Assembly: GCF_000758625.1 (NCBI RefSeq)
Contig: NZ_CP009283.1
Coordinates: 1,251,501 to 1,315,500 of the forward strand
DNA: 64,000 nucleotides
DNA from: Paenibacillus sp. FSL R7-0273
GTDB taxonomy: Bacteria; Bacillota; Bacilli; Paenibacillales; Paenibacillaceae
Direction of reading: 5' to 3'
Numbering within the stretch: the stretch's first letter is position 1; the number at the start of each line of letters is the position of its first letter. Made by a program: the position numbers and the translations under genes. The notes beneath the pieces were generated by a model. That model made no database searches and had not been told where the DNA came from. It saw only the letters and a list, made by a program, of their open reading frames with translations. Shown in pieces: positions 41,467 through 50,821 of this stretch.

Positions 41467-42727
41467 GGAAATGTTCAGAAAGCTGAAACGCGATCTCCGT
41501 GCGGGACTGGATGTTACTTCGGCTGTGGGGAACCGTGAGCTTAGCAGCTATATTGAACAGACTATCCTTGAGATGCACAGTTTGCGTTATTTGACGGCCC
41601 AGGAGAAGCATGAGCTGGTAAAAAAGCTGTTCGATTCCTTCCGCGGCCTGGATATTCTGCAGCCGCTCGTTGATAACCCGGCTATTACCGAGATTATGAT
41701 CAACAGTCATGAGGAGATTTTTGTGGAGGAGGAGGGCCAGATCCGGCGGCTGCCGCTGGCTTTTGAGTCCCGCAGCAGGCTAGAGGATATTATTCAGACT
41801 GTGGTTTCCGGAGTGAATCGGGTGGTGAATGATTCTACCCCGATTGTAGATGCGCGGCTGCGTGACGGCTCCCGTGTCAATGTGGTGCTTCCTCCGGTTG
41901 CATTGAAGGGGCCGGCCATGACCATCCGCAAATTTCCCGAAACGCCGCTGACCATGAATGATCTCGTGCAGCGGGGGGCAATAAGCGCAGAAGCGGCAGA
42001 GCTGCTGCAGATTTTCGTAGCTGCGGGCTACAACATTTTTATAAGCGGCGGAACAGGCTCCGGCAAAACAACGTTTCTGAACGCCTTGTCCCAGTTCATC
42101 CCGCCCCAGGAGCGGGTCATTACAATCGAGGATTCCGCCGAGCTGCAGATCGTTACCGTGCCCAATCTGGTCTCTCTGGAGACGAGAAATGCGAACACGG
42201 AGGGACGCGGGGAGATTACCATCCGTGATCTGATCCGCTCCTCCCTGCGGATGAGACCCAACCGTATTGTAGTGGGTGAGGTCCGAGGAGCGGAGTGTCT
42301 CGATATGCTGCAGGCGATGAATACCGGTCATGCCGGAAGCTTGTCCTCGGGGCATTCCAACAGTGCGCGGGATATGGTCAGCAGGCTGGAGACGATGGTG
42401 CTCAGCGCAGCCGATCTGCCGGTTGCTGTGGTCAGGCAGCAGATCAGCTCGGCTATTGATATCTTCGTACATCTCTCCAGGCTGAGGGACCGCTCACGCC
42501 GGGTAGTAGAAATCTGTGAGGTTGCCGGACTACGGGAAGGGGAGGTGGTGCTTAATCCGTTATACGGCTTCCGGGAAGCGGGAGAATGTGAGGGAGTGAT
42601 TGAAGGCGGACTTGCCGCATGCGGCAATCCGCTGCTGCATACCGGAAAGCTGAAGCTGGCAGGCATATCTCATTATCCGCTGGCGGAATTTGCAGCAGGA
42701 GCAGAAGCGGAGGGGGCGGCATGCTGA
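41459..42727 (+). CDS. tadA: Tad pilus motor ATPase TadA/CpaF
   Basis: 422 residues. Secretion ATPase of the type II/IV family which drives pilus assembly. ITEIMINSHEEIFVEEEGQI in the N-terminal domain, ARLRDGSRVNVVLPPVA, Walker A GGTGSGKTT (197-205, Lys203), Asp box ITIEDSAELQ, Walker B RIVVGEVRGAE, and a His box that reads GSLSSGHSNS where the usual form is GSLTTxHANS. The reading frame ends inside the tadB start (ATGCTGA overlap). Confidence 0.95.
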   Translation: MNEEMFRKLKRDLRAGLDVTSAVGNRELSSYIEQTILEMHSLRYLTAQEKHELVKKLFDSFRGLDILQPLVDNPAITEIMINSHEEIFVEEEGQIRRLPLAFESRSRLEDIIQTVVSGVNRVVNDSTPIVDARLRDGSRVNVVLPPVALKGPAMTIRKFPETPLTMNDLVQRGAISAEAAELLQIFVAAGYNIFISGGTGSGKTTFLNALSQFIPPQERVITIEDSAELQIVTVPNLVSLETRNANTEGRGEITIRDLIRSSLRMRPNRIVVGEVRGAECLDMLQAMNTGHAGSLSSGHSNSARDMVSRLETMVLSAADLPVAVVRQQISSAIDIFVHLSRLRDRSRRVVEICEVAGLREGEVVLNPLYGFREAGECEGVIEGGLAACGNPLLHTGKLKLAGISHYPLAEFAAGAEAEGAAC

Positions 42728-43563
42728 AGCAGACAGACAAGCGGAAGCGGCAGATCCGGAGGCGTCAAAGGTCTGGAGAGCAAGCTGCAGTGGACAGGAG
42801 GAAACCGGACAGCAGGCCGCAGCTTCCGGATTATACAGTGTATATATTGTCCCCCCGGCTGAGAATATCAGCTCTGTTGGCCGGCGGGCTGCTGATGCTC
42901 GGCATTGGCTACCTGTTCTATCATCAGCTGCTGATTTCCATGCTGCTGGTGCCGGCGGCGGCTTATGCACCGGGAGTATTGCGTAACTATCTGCGGGACC
43001 GCCGCCGTGCCGCACTTCATCTGCAGTTTAAGCAAACGCTGTTTTCTCTCTCCTCCTCGCTGTCTGCCGGGCGTTCTGTAGAGAATGCGTTCCGCGAAGC
43101 TGTGGCTGATCTGCAGATGTTTGATCCGGAAGGGAACAGCGATATGCTCGCAGAGCTGACCATTATCTGCACCCGGATGGAATATAACCAGCCTATTGAG
43201 GAGGCGCTGCATGATTTCAGCCGCCGCGCGGGAATGGAGGACGTGGAGCGGTTCGCTGATGTGTTCACTGTCTGCAAGCGCACCGGCGGTGATCTGGTTG
43301 AGGTGGTGCGCCGGACCTCCTCCATAATCGGCGAGAAGCTGGATATTCAGCAGGATATTGCGGTAAGCATTGCCCAGAAGAAGTTCGAAGCCAAGGCATT
43401 GCTGGTTGCTCCGCTGCTGATGGTATTGTTCATGAGCCTGACAGCGGGCGATTATATGGAGCCCATGTATACAGGTGCAGGGATGGCAATTTCTACACTG
43501 TCACTTGCCGGATTATTCCTGTGCTACCGCTGGACGTCTAAGATCATGGATATTCCGCTCTAG
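42721..43563 (+). CDS. tadB: Tad pilus platform protein TadB
   Basis: 280 residues from ATG 42721, which overlaps the tadA stop and has GGAGGGGGC upstream; a longer in-frame reading from 42619 lies within tadA and is rejected. Strongly basic N-terminus, membrane pair at about 50-95, T2SF (GspF) cytoplasmic domain (FKQTLFSLSSSLSAGRSVEN; MEYNQPIEEALHDFSRRAG; TGGDLVEVVRRTS), and a C-terminal membrane pair. Forms the inner-membrane platform with TadC. Confidence 0.92.
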   Translation: MLKQTDKRKRQIRRRQRSGEQAAVDRRKPDSRPQLPDYTVYILSPRLRISALLAGGLLMLGIGYLFYHQLLISMLLVPAAAYAPGVLRNYLRDRRRAALHLQFKQTLFSLSSSLSAGRSVENAFREAVADLQMFDPEGNSDMLAELTIICTRMEYNQPIEEALHDFSRRAGMEDVERFADVFTVCKRTGGDLVEVVRRTSSIIGEKLDIQQDIAVSIAQKKFEAKALLVAPLLMVLFMSLTAGDYMEPMYTGAGMAISTLSLAGLFLCYRWTSKIMDIPL

Positions 43564-43583
43564 GGCTGTAAGGAGGAGAGAAG

Positions 43584-44456
43584 ATGCGGTGGTTAAGCGG
43601 TGCCGCAGTAATTGTGCTTGCTCTCGGCTGGCTGCTGCTGCGACTGAAATGCGGCCGCCGGTATGACGTGCTGCGCAGCCTGCCTATGGAAGGACTGAAG
43701 CTGCGTGCAGCCGGAGAGCCCCTTCTGCTGCTGGCCGAGAAATGGCGGATCGGCAGCCATCTGCCCTCGGTGATGCTGAGGATTCAGCGCTCCCTTCAGC
43801 GCAGCTACGGACAGCGGCACAGTCCGGAGCGGACGCTGCTGTTCATGGGGGAAATGCTCTGCTACAGCTGGCTGTTTCTGCTAAGCGGAAGCCTGCTGAC
43901 TTTAGTAAGCGGCGAGGAGGCAGGAATCATACTCGGGGTCCTGCTGGCGCTGATTCTGCCGGTCGCTCTGGTCAGTGACCTGCACAAGAAGGTGAAGCAG
44001 CGAGAGCAGAGTATTGTGCTGGAGCTGCCGGAGCTGCTGAACAGCATTGTCCTGCTGGTTGGCGCCGGCGAGACTGTGCAGCGGGCCATTATCCGCTGTG
44101 TGGAGAGCCGCAAGGGCGACGACAGCCATCCGCTCTACAAGGAGCTGCTTACCATGATTACTGAATGGGAAAGCGGTTATTCCTTCCAGCAGGCTTTTGA
44201 ACAGTTCAGCAAACGCTGCGCTGTGCAGGAGGTATCGCTGTTTACGACTACGGTGCTGCTGAATTACCGCAGGGGCGGTGCGGATTTTGTGCTTTCGCTG
44301 CGTGATCTTTCACGGATGTTATGGGAGAAGCGCAAGGCGCTCAGCCGGACGCGCGGGGAACAGGCTTCCTCGAAGCTGGTATTTCCAATGGTGCTTATCT
44401 TTTTGATTGTAATTGTGCTGGTGGGGACACCGGCGCTCATGATGCTCAAAATGTAG
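43584..44456 (+). CDS. tadC: Tad pilus platform protein TadC
   Basis: 290 residues. N-terminal membrane helix (1-18), central membrane pair (about 90-130), T2SF domain (LELPELLNSIVLLVGAGETV; ESGYSFQQAFEQFSKRCAVQ; YRRGGADFVLSLRDLSRMLW), and C-terminal membrane helix. AAGGAGGAG lies before the ATG. Standard partner of TadB. The stop is followed at once by the ribosome site of the pilin gene. Confidence 0.92.
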   Translation: MRWLSGAAVIVLALGWLLLRLKCGRRYDVLRSLPMEGLKLRAAGEPLLLLAEKWRIGSHLPSVMLRIQRSLQRSYGQRHSPERTLLFMGEMLCYSWLFLLSGSLLTLVSGEEAGIILGVLLALILPVALVSDLHKKVKQREQSIVLELPELLNSIVLLVGAGETVQRAIIRCVESRKGDDSHPLYKELLTMITEWESGYSFQQAFEQFSKRCAVQEVSLFTTTVLLNYRRGGADFVLSLRDLSRMLWEKRKALSRTRGEQASSKLVFPMVLIFLIVIVLVGTPALMMLKM

Positions 44457-44469
44457 GAGGATGAGGAGA

Positions 44470-44658
44470 ATGATGATAACGATGGCAGAAGCCGCCAAGC
44501 GGCTGTGGAAGGATGAGGAGGGACTGGGCACGCTGGAAATGATTATGATCATCGCCGTATTAATCGCGGTAGTTCTCGTATTCCGCACAGAAATTGTTAA
44601 GGTGGTCAGGGATCTGATCAGTACGGCGGGAAGCAAGAGCCAGGAAGTTTTTGAATAA
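44470..44658 (+). CDS. Flp-like type IVb pilin, 62 aa
   Basis: 62 residues from ATG 44470, which has AGGAGG (44455-44460) 9 bases upstream; an ATG at 44461 abuts that site and is less likely. Short basic leader, then EEGLGTLEMIMIIAVLIAVV: a prepilin-type G/T boundary followed by Glu at position +5-like spacing and a single hydrophobic helix. C-terminal tail is short, as in Flp1. Probably the main pilus subunit, cleaved by the prepilin peptidase encoded at 48661. Confidence 0.85.
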   Translation: MMITMAEAAKRLWKDEEGLGTLEMIMIIAVLIAVVLVFRTEIVKVVRDLISTAGSKSQEVFE

Positions 44659-45323
44659 TGGATTTGCGGAGTGATGAAGGCAGTTTCACTCTTGAAGCGT
44701 CTTTACTGCTTCCCATAATTATGATGATTATTATGCTGCTCCTGTTCTTTAGCCTGTATACCTATCAGCGGACGATGCTGCTGCAGGTTTCTTCCCTTAC
44801 AGCAGAGCGGGCTGCCTATAACTGGGACAATAGCCATAAGGGGGCAGACGGAGCGTTTGCGGCCGGTAGCTACGATTCATTATACTGGCGGATCGGCGAC
44901 GACGGGCTGCTGGAATCCCTGTTTGATACGGGGGAGGTAAACGGGGGAGTGAAGGTGGCTGTGCCGGTATCCGGGACTCAAGGGCCTTTGCTGCCGGAGA
45001 TTAAGCTTCAGCAGCCGGCGCAGAGGATTCCTGCCAATATGACCGGGGAGATGACCTACAGCTACAATCTTTCCGGCCGGATGATAAGGACTGAACTGCA
45101 GCGTGTACTTCTGCTGCCGATGCTGGATGGGCTTATGGAGGATGCTGCACAGCCTGTGGTAATGACACAGGCTGCTGTAACAGAACCGGTGGAATTTATC
45201 CGTACAGTTGAACTGATGCGTTATTACGCTGCCAAATTTAAGAAGGGTAAGCAGGATAACGGCTCGGGGACAGGCATGGATAAGCAGGAGGCAGGCGAGA
45301 TGATGAAAACGCTGAAGAAGTGA
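44658..45323 (+). CDS. TadE-like pilus assembly protein
   Basis: 221 residues starting at an ATG that overlaps the pilin stop. RSDEGSFTLEASLLLPIIMM is the TadE-type prepilin motif (acidic-Gly, then Glu and a hydrophobic helix). The rest is an extracellular domain with no Cys. TadE/TadF pseudopilins are minor subunits needed for pilus assembly. Confidence 0.87.
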   Translation: MDLRSDEGSFTLEASLLLPIIMMIIMLLLFFSLYTYQRTMLLQVSSLTAERAAYNWDNSHKGADGAFAAGSYDSLYWRIGDDGLLESLFDTGEVNGGVKVAVPVSGTQGPLLPEIKLQQPAQRIPANMTGEMTYSYNLSGRMIRTELQRVLLLPMLDGLMEDAAQPVVMTQAAVTEPVEFIRTVELMRYYAAKFKKGKQDNGSGTGMDKQEAGEMMKTLKK

Positions 45324-45352
45324 AGCTGCCGATAGCAGGAAGGAGGGAAGGG

Positions 45353-47611
45353 ATGAGATCTCAGCAGCAGGCAGATTCGGCACGAGGCAGCCGGCGGAGA
45401 AGGGGAGACAGCTGTGAAACAGACGGCTCGGTTTCTGTCTTCCTCATTATGGTGCTCGCTTTTGTCTTTCTGTTCACCGCTGTATTAATTGACTATGCGC
45501 GTATTGCGGCCGCCAATGTGCAGCAGGAGCGCCTGGCCCGGGCGGCGGTACGCTCGGTAATGTCTTCCTATGACCTGAGTCTGCAGCAAAACTACGGCTT
45601 GTTTGCTTTTGGGGGAGATGACGGGGATCAGCTGCTGTCCGCAGTACTGAACGACAATCTGTATGAAAGCGGCCGTGGGGATGCCTTTAATCTGCTGCCG
45701 GTCAGGCTGGACAGCTCTTCCTTGTCCTGGAGCCGGTCTATCGGCAGCTACGATATTTTCCGACGGCAGATTGCCGAGGAGATGAAATACAAAGCGCCTA
45801 TTGATTTTGCCCTTGAGCTGGCAGGTAAATTCAAGCCGCTGGCGTCTGCAATGGGAGAGGCTTCGCGTTCAACGAAGGTGCTCGGCAAGCTTCAGCCCCT
45901 TTACGATGCCCGTGAAGCGGCGCTTGACCGGATGCTTGAACAGCGGCGGAAGGCAGCCGAAGGAGCAAGAAGCCTGCAGCAGATCATCATGAATCCGCCG
46001 CAGGATTATATCGGCACCCGTTCACTAAGCGGTGTGGGTACGGCTGCTGATATTGTGGCTATGTATAACGATTATGTAGGCAAATACTATACTGACCTTT
46101 ACCGTGACCGGGAGAAGGAGCATGCAAGATACCAGTATGATATCAGCCAATATTTACAGCAGTCGGAGAAGCTGCTCTCCGGAATGCCGGAAGTGCTGTC
46201 TGTCTTTAGTCAGCAGCATGATTCTCTTATGGCTGAAGCCAGAGCGGCTCTGCAGGAGGCGGCTGAGCTTAACACCAGAATGAAAACAGTGCTTGAGCAG
46301 TCCAGAGCCGGCGGGGTTGAAAGCGGGCAGGCATCGGCAGGCAGCTGGGATATTCCCGGCAGCGATAATAACGGACCTGATGCCGGGGCGTTATCCGGGC
46401 TGCGTGATCAGGAGGATGCCTTGCTCCTTACTCCGAATGAACTCAGTGCAATGGAGCGGAATATGGCTGTCCAGGAACAGGCTGCACGTAGAGTGGAGCC
46501 GACGGCTTCTTCCCTGCCCGCTGTATTGGCTGAAGCTTCCGGGCTGTACGCTAATCTGTCCCGTATGGAGTCTGCTGTCCTGGATGCTTCAAAGACGGTC
46601 AGCAGTTACCTGCAGAACTATGGTAATTCAGGTGCTGTCCTTTCTGCCGAAACTGCCCAAATCGAGGCCCGCCGTACTTCTGACGGTGAACGCAAGCAGA
46701 TGGAGCAGCAGGCTAAGGTCAAGCTGGGGGAAGCCATGCAGCTGGTGGATCAGCTGCGCAGCCTTGGTGACAGCGCGGCAGCAGCGCAGCAGCAGTACAA
46801 TACCCTCCATCAATATTACGAGGATAGCATCCGGTTTAATCAGTCCCAGGATCAAGCTGGGCGGGCAGAGGCCGGGAGCGCGGATATATATACTGCGGGC
46901 AGTTCCGCAATGGGTAATGTAGACGGACTTTATACTGCAATAGGCAGCATTATGACGGGGGCGAGAGACAGGCTGTTCCAGGCCGAATATGCGGCACATT
47001 ATTTTCCTCACTTTGACTTCTCCCTGCTGGCTGCGGCTTCGGATTCCGGAGGCAGCACGCTCTCGGCCCTGACCGGACAGCTTGATCCTCATGGCCAGGA
47101 GCTGGAATACATTCTGTACGGCTTCCATAATCCTGCGGGGAATGTAGCGGCGGCCTATGGTGAAATATTTGCCCTGAGGCTGGCCATCCGGACAATGGAG
47201 GGATTTATTGAGCATGCCCGCCTCAGCAATCCCCTGGCTATTTTGGCGGCGGCGCTGCTGCACGGGGTTGAGCAGGCGGTGCAGGATATGCTCCAGCTTA
47301 GTAACACGGGTGAGGTCGCATTATCCAAATACCTGCCGGCTATGCTGGACTACCGCGGTTACTTACGGCTGTTCATGCTGCTGCATGGGGCCGGGGAAGC
47401 CCAGCTGTCCCGTATGCTCGCCCTGATCAGGCTGAACACAGGGATTAACCCGCAGGACAAATTCACTTATGCCTCTGCCGGGATCCGTATGGGACTCAGG
47501 CTGTGGTTTTTACCGGGGGCAGTGAAGCTGCTGAATTACAGCACCGGTCTGCCGGGCGGGGTAGAGGGCAACGTATATTACCGTTCTGTGCATGCGGATT
47601 TTTCTTATTAG
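45353..47611 (+). CDS. Large Tad-associated exported protein (DUF5702-like)
   Basis: 752 residues from ATG 45353 (AAGGAGGGA upstream), rather than GTG 45320, which lies inside the preceding gene. Basic N-terminus, then DGSVSVFLIMVLAFVFLFTA and VLIDYARIAAANVQQERLAR, the start typical of DUF5702/TadG-like proteins. A long helical, Gln/Ala-rich region with coiled-coil character (about 170-560) follows, then a more ordered C-terminal domain. Probably a single-pass protein with a large outer part that helps pilus assembly or adhesion. Confidence 0.78.
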   Translation: MRSQQQADSARGSRRRRGDSCETDGSVSVFLIMVLAFVFLFTAVLIDYARIAAANVQQERLARAAVRSVMSSYDLSLQQNYGLFAFGGDDGDQLLSAVLNDNLYESGRGDAFNLLPVRLDSSSLSWSRSIGSYDIFRRQIAEEMKYKAPIDFALELAGKFKPLASAMGEASRSTKVLGKLQPLYDAREAALDRMLEQRRKAAEGARSLQQIIMNPPQDYIGTRSLSGVGTAADIVAMYNDYVGKYYTDLYRDREKEHARYQYDISQYLQQSEKLLSGMPEVLSVFSQQHDSLMAEARAALQEAAELNTRMKTVLEQSRAGGVESGQASAGSWDIPGSDNNGPDAGALSGLRDQEDALLLTPNELSAMERNMAVQEQAARRVEPTASSLPAVLAEASGLYANLSRMESAVLDASKTVSSYLQNYGNSGAVLSAETAQIEARRTSDGERKQMEQQAKVKLGEAMQLVDQLRSLGDSAAAAQQQYNTLHQYYEDSIRFNQSQDQAGRAEAGSADIYTAGSSAMGNVDGLYTAIGSIMTGARDRLFQAEYAAHYFPHFDFSLLAAASDSGGSTLSALTGQLDPHGQELEYILYGFHNPAGNVAAAYGEIFALRLAIRTMEGFIEHARLSNPLAILAAALLHGVEQAVQDMLQLSNTGEVALSKYLPAMLDYRGYLRLFMLLHGAGEAQLSRMLALIRLNTGINPQDKFTYASAGIRMGLRLWFLPGAVKLLNYSTGLPGGVEGNVYYRSVHADFSY

Positions 47612-47629
47612 CAGCAGAAGGAGGACCGA

Positions 47630-48640
47630 ATGAAGTACCGGAATCAGCGGACAAGGAAGCGCCGGGATGAAGGAAGTATGGTTGTTGAGGCGGCAATGGT
47701 GCTCCCGGTGTTTCTGCTGTTTGTCCTGTTTTTAATTTACATCATTCAGATGACCCTCTATTCGACAGCCCTGCAGAGCACTGCCTCCGACACGGTTAAG
47801 ATGATCTCGACGCATGTTTATCCGGCGACATTGGCTGCACAGAAATGGGCTGATGCAGCAGATGCTGGTGCTAATCCGGCAGGAAACGGCGGCTCTGATT
47901 CGAACGGCAGCGTAGGAGCAGCGGCTGGAGGACACGCCTCCGGGAAGTGGAGCATTCCCCGCCTGTCGCTTGAGGAATGGAGCGGAAGCTATGCAGAAGC
48001 CATGCCTCCTCCTATTGATGATTGGGTCAGAGCTGCGGTACAGAGGGCGGAAGGGCCGCTGCAGGAGCTTCAGGCTGAGGCATCACAAGCTGTGCTAGAT
48101 CTTGCGCTGAAGCCGTTAATGAAGCCTTATCTGGCAGCGGATTGGCTGGATTATGAGCGGATCCATGTTTCTAATGTCACGATTCCTGAGCTGAAGGAGG
48201 GCACACGCCCTTACTTCGGATTAGTGGTCAGCTATGAGCTGCCGATGAAGGTACCCTTCCTGAATAAAGCGATTGTGCTGGAGGCCAGCAGTGTTGAACG
48301 CGTCTGGATCGGAAATACCGATGCAGCCGGACAAAGCGGGGAAAGCGGTAATGAGCCGCAAGGATATATCATCATCATAGAAAAGCCTGATCCGGGCGTG
48401 GCGAACAAGCAGGGCAGGATTAGGGTTAAGGTTCCACCCGGAGCATCGGCGAATCTTTCTATTTTCTATAAAACCGGCCAGAGTACAGCAAAATATCTGG
48501 GCTGGAAGCAGGCAGATGAAGCCGGATTTATCGATTGGGAATGGAAAATCGGGGTCAATACGACGCCGGGCACCTGGACTTTTGTAATTACGCTTGAAGA
48601 CGGAACCAGCCTGGAGGCAGCCTTTAAGGTTGTGAAATAA
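47630..48640 (+). CDS. TadE/pseudopilin-like protein with Ig-like C-terminal domain
   Basis: 336 residues. RRDEGSMVVEAAMVLPVFLL is a TadE-type prepilin motif with the conserved Glu in the helix. Residues about 85-110 are a Gly/Ser linker; the C-terminal 100 residues (GASANLSIFYKTGQSTAKYL ... TTPGTWTFVITLEDGT) look like an Ig-like beta-sandwich domain. Likely a minor tip or surface subunit. AGAAGGAGG precedes the ATG. Confidence 0.82.
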   Translation: MKYRNQRTRKRRDEGSMVVEAAMVLPVFLLFVLFLIYIIQMTLYSTALQSTASDTVKMISTHVYPATLAAQKWADAADAGANPAGNGGSDSNGSVGAAAGGHASGKWSIPRLSLEEWSGSYAEAMPPPIDDWVRAAVQRAEGPLQELQAEASQAVLDLALKPLMKPYLAADWLDYERIHVSNVTIPELKEGTRPYFGLVVSYELPMKVPFLNKAIVLEASSVERVWIGNTDAAGQSGESGNEPQGYIIIIEKPDPGVANKQGRIRVKVPPGASANLSIFYKTGQSTAKYLGWKQADEAGFIDWEWKIGVNTTPGTWTFVITLEDGTSLEAAFKVVK

Positions 48641-48660
48641 TTGTAGGTGGGGAGGAATTA

Positions 48661-49176
48661 ATGTTGGCAGGATGGGCCTTTTGGGGCTGCCTGAGCATTC
48701 TGGCAGGAGCCTTTGCTACGGATTTGCGGTGGATGAGGATACCGAATTGGATTTCGGTAACGGCTCTGGTTACCGGATTGCTGTTACGGGGCATTGCAGA
48801 TGGCGGCAGCGGTCTGCTGTTTGCACTCTCCGGCGCGGCTGCAGGCTTTGCCGCCCTGCTGCTTATGTATATGATGGGGGCGGTCGGAGCCGGGGATGTA
48901 AAGCTTTTTGCAGGTATCGGAGCCTGGACAGGAATCTGGTTTACACTCCAGGTCATTATGTACTCTGTGCTGTTCGGGGCGGTGATAGGCTGGATTATCG
49001 TACTGTTCAGGCGGGAAACAGCTGTGAGGATCCGCAGTATAGTCAGCAGAACTGCCGGCTTTCTGCTGATGCGGAAGCCGGGTCTGCTTATAAACGGCAT
49101 ACACGGTCAGGGGCTGAGATTTCCGTTCATGCTGGCTGTAATTCCCGGATTTGTTTATACCTATTTCTGCTTTTAG
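48661..49176 (+). CDS. tadV: Prepilin peptidase TadV/CpaA (A24 family)
   Basis: 171 residues, five to six membrane helices. Aspartic catalytic residues Asp21 (ATDLRWMRIPN) and Asp79 in GAGDVKLFAGIGAW are both present. It lacks the methylase domain, as TadV-type enzymes do. Cleaves the Flp-like pilin and TadE-like pseudopilins. It is the only prepilin peptidase in the window and could also serve the second Tad-like operon. Confidence 0.94.
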   Translation: MLAGWAFWGCLSILAGAFATDLRWMRIPNWISVTALVTGLLLRGIADGGSGLLFALSGAAAGFAALLLMYMMGAVGAGDVKLFAGIGAWTGIWFTLQVIMYSVLFGAVIGWIIVLFRRETAVRIRSIVSRTAGFLLMRKPGLLINGIHGQGLRFPFMLAVIPGFVYTYFCF

Positions 49177-49194
49177 ACAGGGAGGCGAATACTA

Positions 49195-50805
49195 TTGTTC
49201 GGATTAACCCGGGATTTTATCCAGCAGGACGGCATATCCATGCAGCTTGGTACCGCTGAAGGATTATCAGCAGCCCAGCTTAATATGGTGCAGGCGAGAA
49301 TGCTGGCTAATACCGTCATCCCGCATCATCTGCGCCTGGTGCTTAGAGAGATTGATCTTCAAATAACGCTGGAGTATGCAGTTTCCCGCCGCAAGATGCT
49401 CAGTCATCTGCTGAAAAGCGAACGGCTGAGCATGGGCGAGCTGTTCAGCCTGCTGCTGCAGGTAGTGCGTGGAATGGAGGAAGGAAGGCTCTACATGCTG
49501 CGTGCTGAGCAATATGCATTGCATGAGGATTATATATTTATCGAAGGTCCGCTGAGCAGCGGCAGGGTCTTTTTAACTTACATACCATTACAGTCAGCAG
49601 AGCAGCCGTCACTCTCAACGGGGGATGCGGTAAAATCTCTGGTTATGGTGCTCATGGCATCGGTTACGGAGCTGTCCGGAAACGGGCTGCAGAGGCTGCT
49701 TCAATATTGTGGAAGTATGGAGTTTACTCCGGCCGGGCTCAAAAGCCTGCTGGCTGAGCTGCTGGCGGAAGACAGCCCGGAAGGCAGCCCGGAAGGCAGG
49801 CTATTAGACAGTACAGAAGTAGTTGCTCCTCCCATTCCTTATACGGTCCCAAGACAATCATGGGCCCGCCCCCAGGAAGCAGCAGCTGCCGGCAATCCAA
49901 ATAAAGAACAGATATGGGCAAGCTCTTTTCCTAAGCTGAAGCTTACTGATGAAACGGATCTGCCTGAGTCTCAGGCTGCTGATGAGGGAGAGGATGATGC
50001 CAGACCATCGTCCTACCGGACTTACGTGGCATTAGGTGCTGTTCTGATTGATGCGCTGCTGTGGAAGTTCCTGTATCTGGACAGTCCGGCAACGCTCTGG
50101 CTGGCCGTTTGTCTTGGAGCCACTGCCATACTAGCATGCCTATGCTGGATGGTTTGGAGCGGAAGGATACTATCCGGAACCATTCAGGATGAGGACGAGA
50201 TCAGGGGGGGCTTTGAAGCGGAAGCCGCAGAGACGGAGGAGCGTCCTATGAGCATGAACCGCAGGCCAAAGGAATCCGGATGGGATTTCTCCAGAAATCC
50301 GGTAATGCCTGTCAAAACGCATGCTCCCCCAGTTGTTGAACAGAAGCTGCCTCTTCAGGTGTCCCCGGATTCCGGCAGCTTAATGTTTGGCAATCCGGCA
50401 CCCGCAAGGACCCCGGCTGCTCCAGAGGCGGCAACTGCGCTGTTGACGGTTCGGGATAAGGATGTCACGGGCAGGGCAAAGACACAGCCCGAGCGGACAG
50501 GCCCGTTCCTTGAGCGCACAGGTTCAGATGAGGATGGGGCAGCAGAGAAGATTGAGCTCGACAGGCCCAGCTTCATCATCGGCCGTTCACCTGATGTGGC
50601 CCAATACGTCGAGAAATCGGAGGGGGCCTCCAGAGTGCATGCGGAAATATCCAGAGGAGCTGGGGGGTATATCATCAAGGATCTGGACTCGCGCAATGGG
50701 ACCCTGTATCAGGGAGCTCCTATGGTTCCCTACAAGGAGTATCCGCTGACCGAAGGCAGCGTGTTTACAATTATTAAGGGCAGCTATACCTTCCGTTCTG
50801 CCTGA
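49195..50805 (+). CDS. FHA-domain membrane protein with DUF6382-like N-terminus
   Basis: 536 residues from TTG 49195 with GGGAGG upstream. Residues about 1-190 resemble the DUF6382 region found before FHA domains in Bacillota (DGISMQLGTAEGLSAAQLNM). Two membrane segments lie at about 276-315, then a low-complexity linker. C-terminal FHA domain: FIIGRSP, SRVHAEI, DLDSRNGTLYQG. FHA binds phosphothreonine, so the protein may couple a Ser/Thr kinase to the pilus. Last gene of the first Tad operon; it ends 16 bases before a convergent gene without a visible terminator. Confidence 0.85.
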   Translation: MFGLTRDFIQQDGISMQLGTAEGLSAAQLNMVQARMLANTVIPHHLRLVLREIDLQITLEYAVSRRKMLSHLLKSERLSMGELFSLLLQVVRGMEEGRLYMLRAEQYALHEDYIFIEGPLSSGRVFLTYIPLQSAEQPSLSTGDAVKSLVMVLMASVTELSGNGLQRLLQYCGSMEFTPAGLKSLLAELLAEDSPEGSPEGRLLDSTEVVAPPIPYTVPRQSWARPQEAAAAGNPNKEQIWASSFPKLKLTDETDLPESQAADEGEDDARPSSYRTYVALGAVLIDALLWKFLYLDSPATLWLAVCLGATAILACLCWMVWSGRILSGTIQDEDEIRGGFEAEAAETEERPMSMNRRPKESGWDFSRNPVMPVKTHAPPVVEQKLPLQVSPDSGSLMFGNPAPARTPAAPEAATALLTVRDKDVTGRAKTQPERTGPFLERTGSDEDGAAEKIELDRPSFIIGRSPDVAQYVEKSEGASRVHAEISRGAGGYIIKDLDSRNGTLYQGAPMVPYKEYPLTEGSVFTIIKGSYTFRSA

Positions 50806-50821
50806 AGGCTTCTTACTTCTC

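Noticed and set aside
42619..42720. Upstream extension of tadB
   Set aside because: The in-frame stretch lies within tadA and lacks a ribosome site; ATG 42721 has GGAGGGGGC and gives a normal TadB start.
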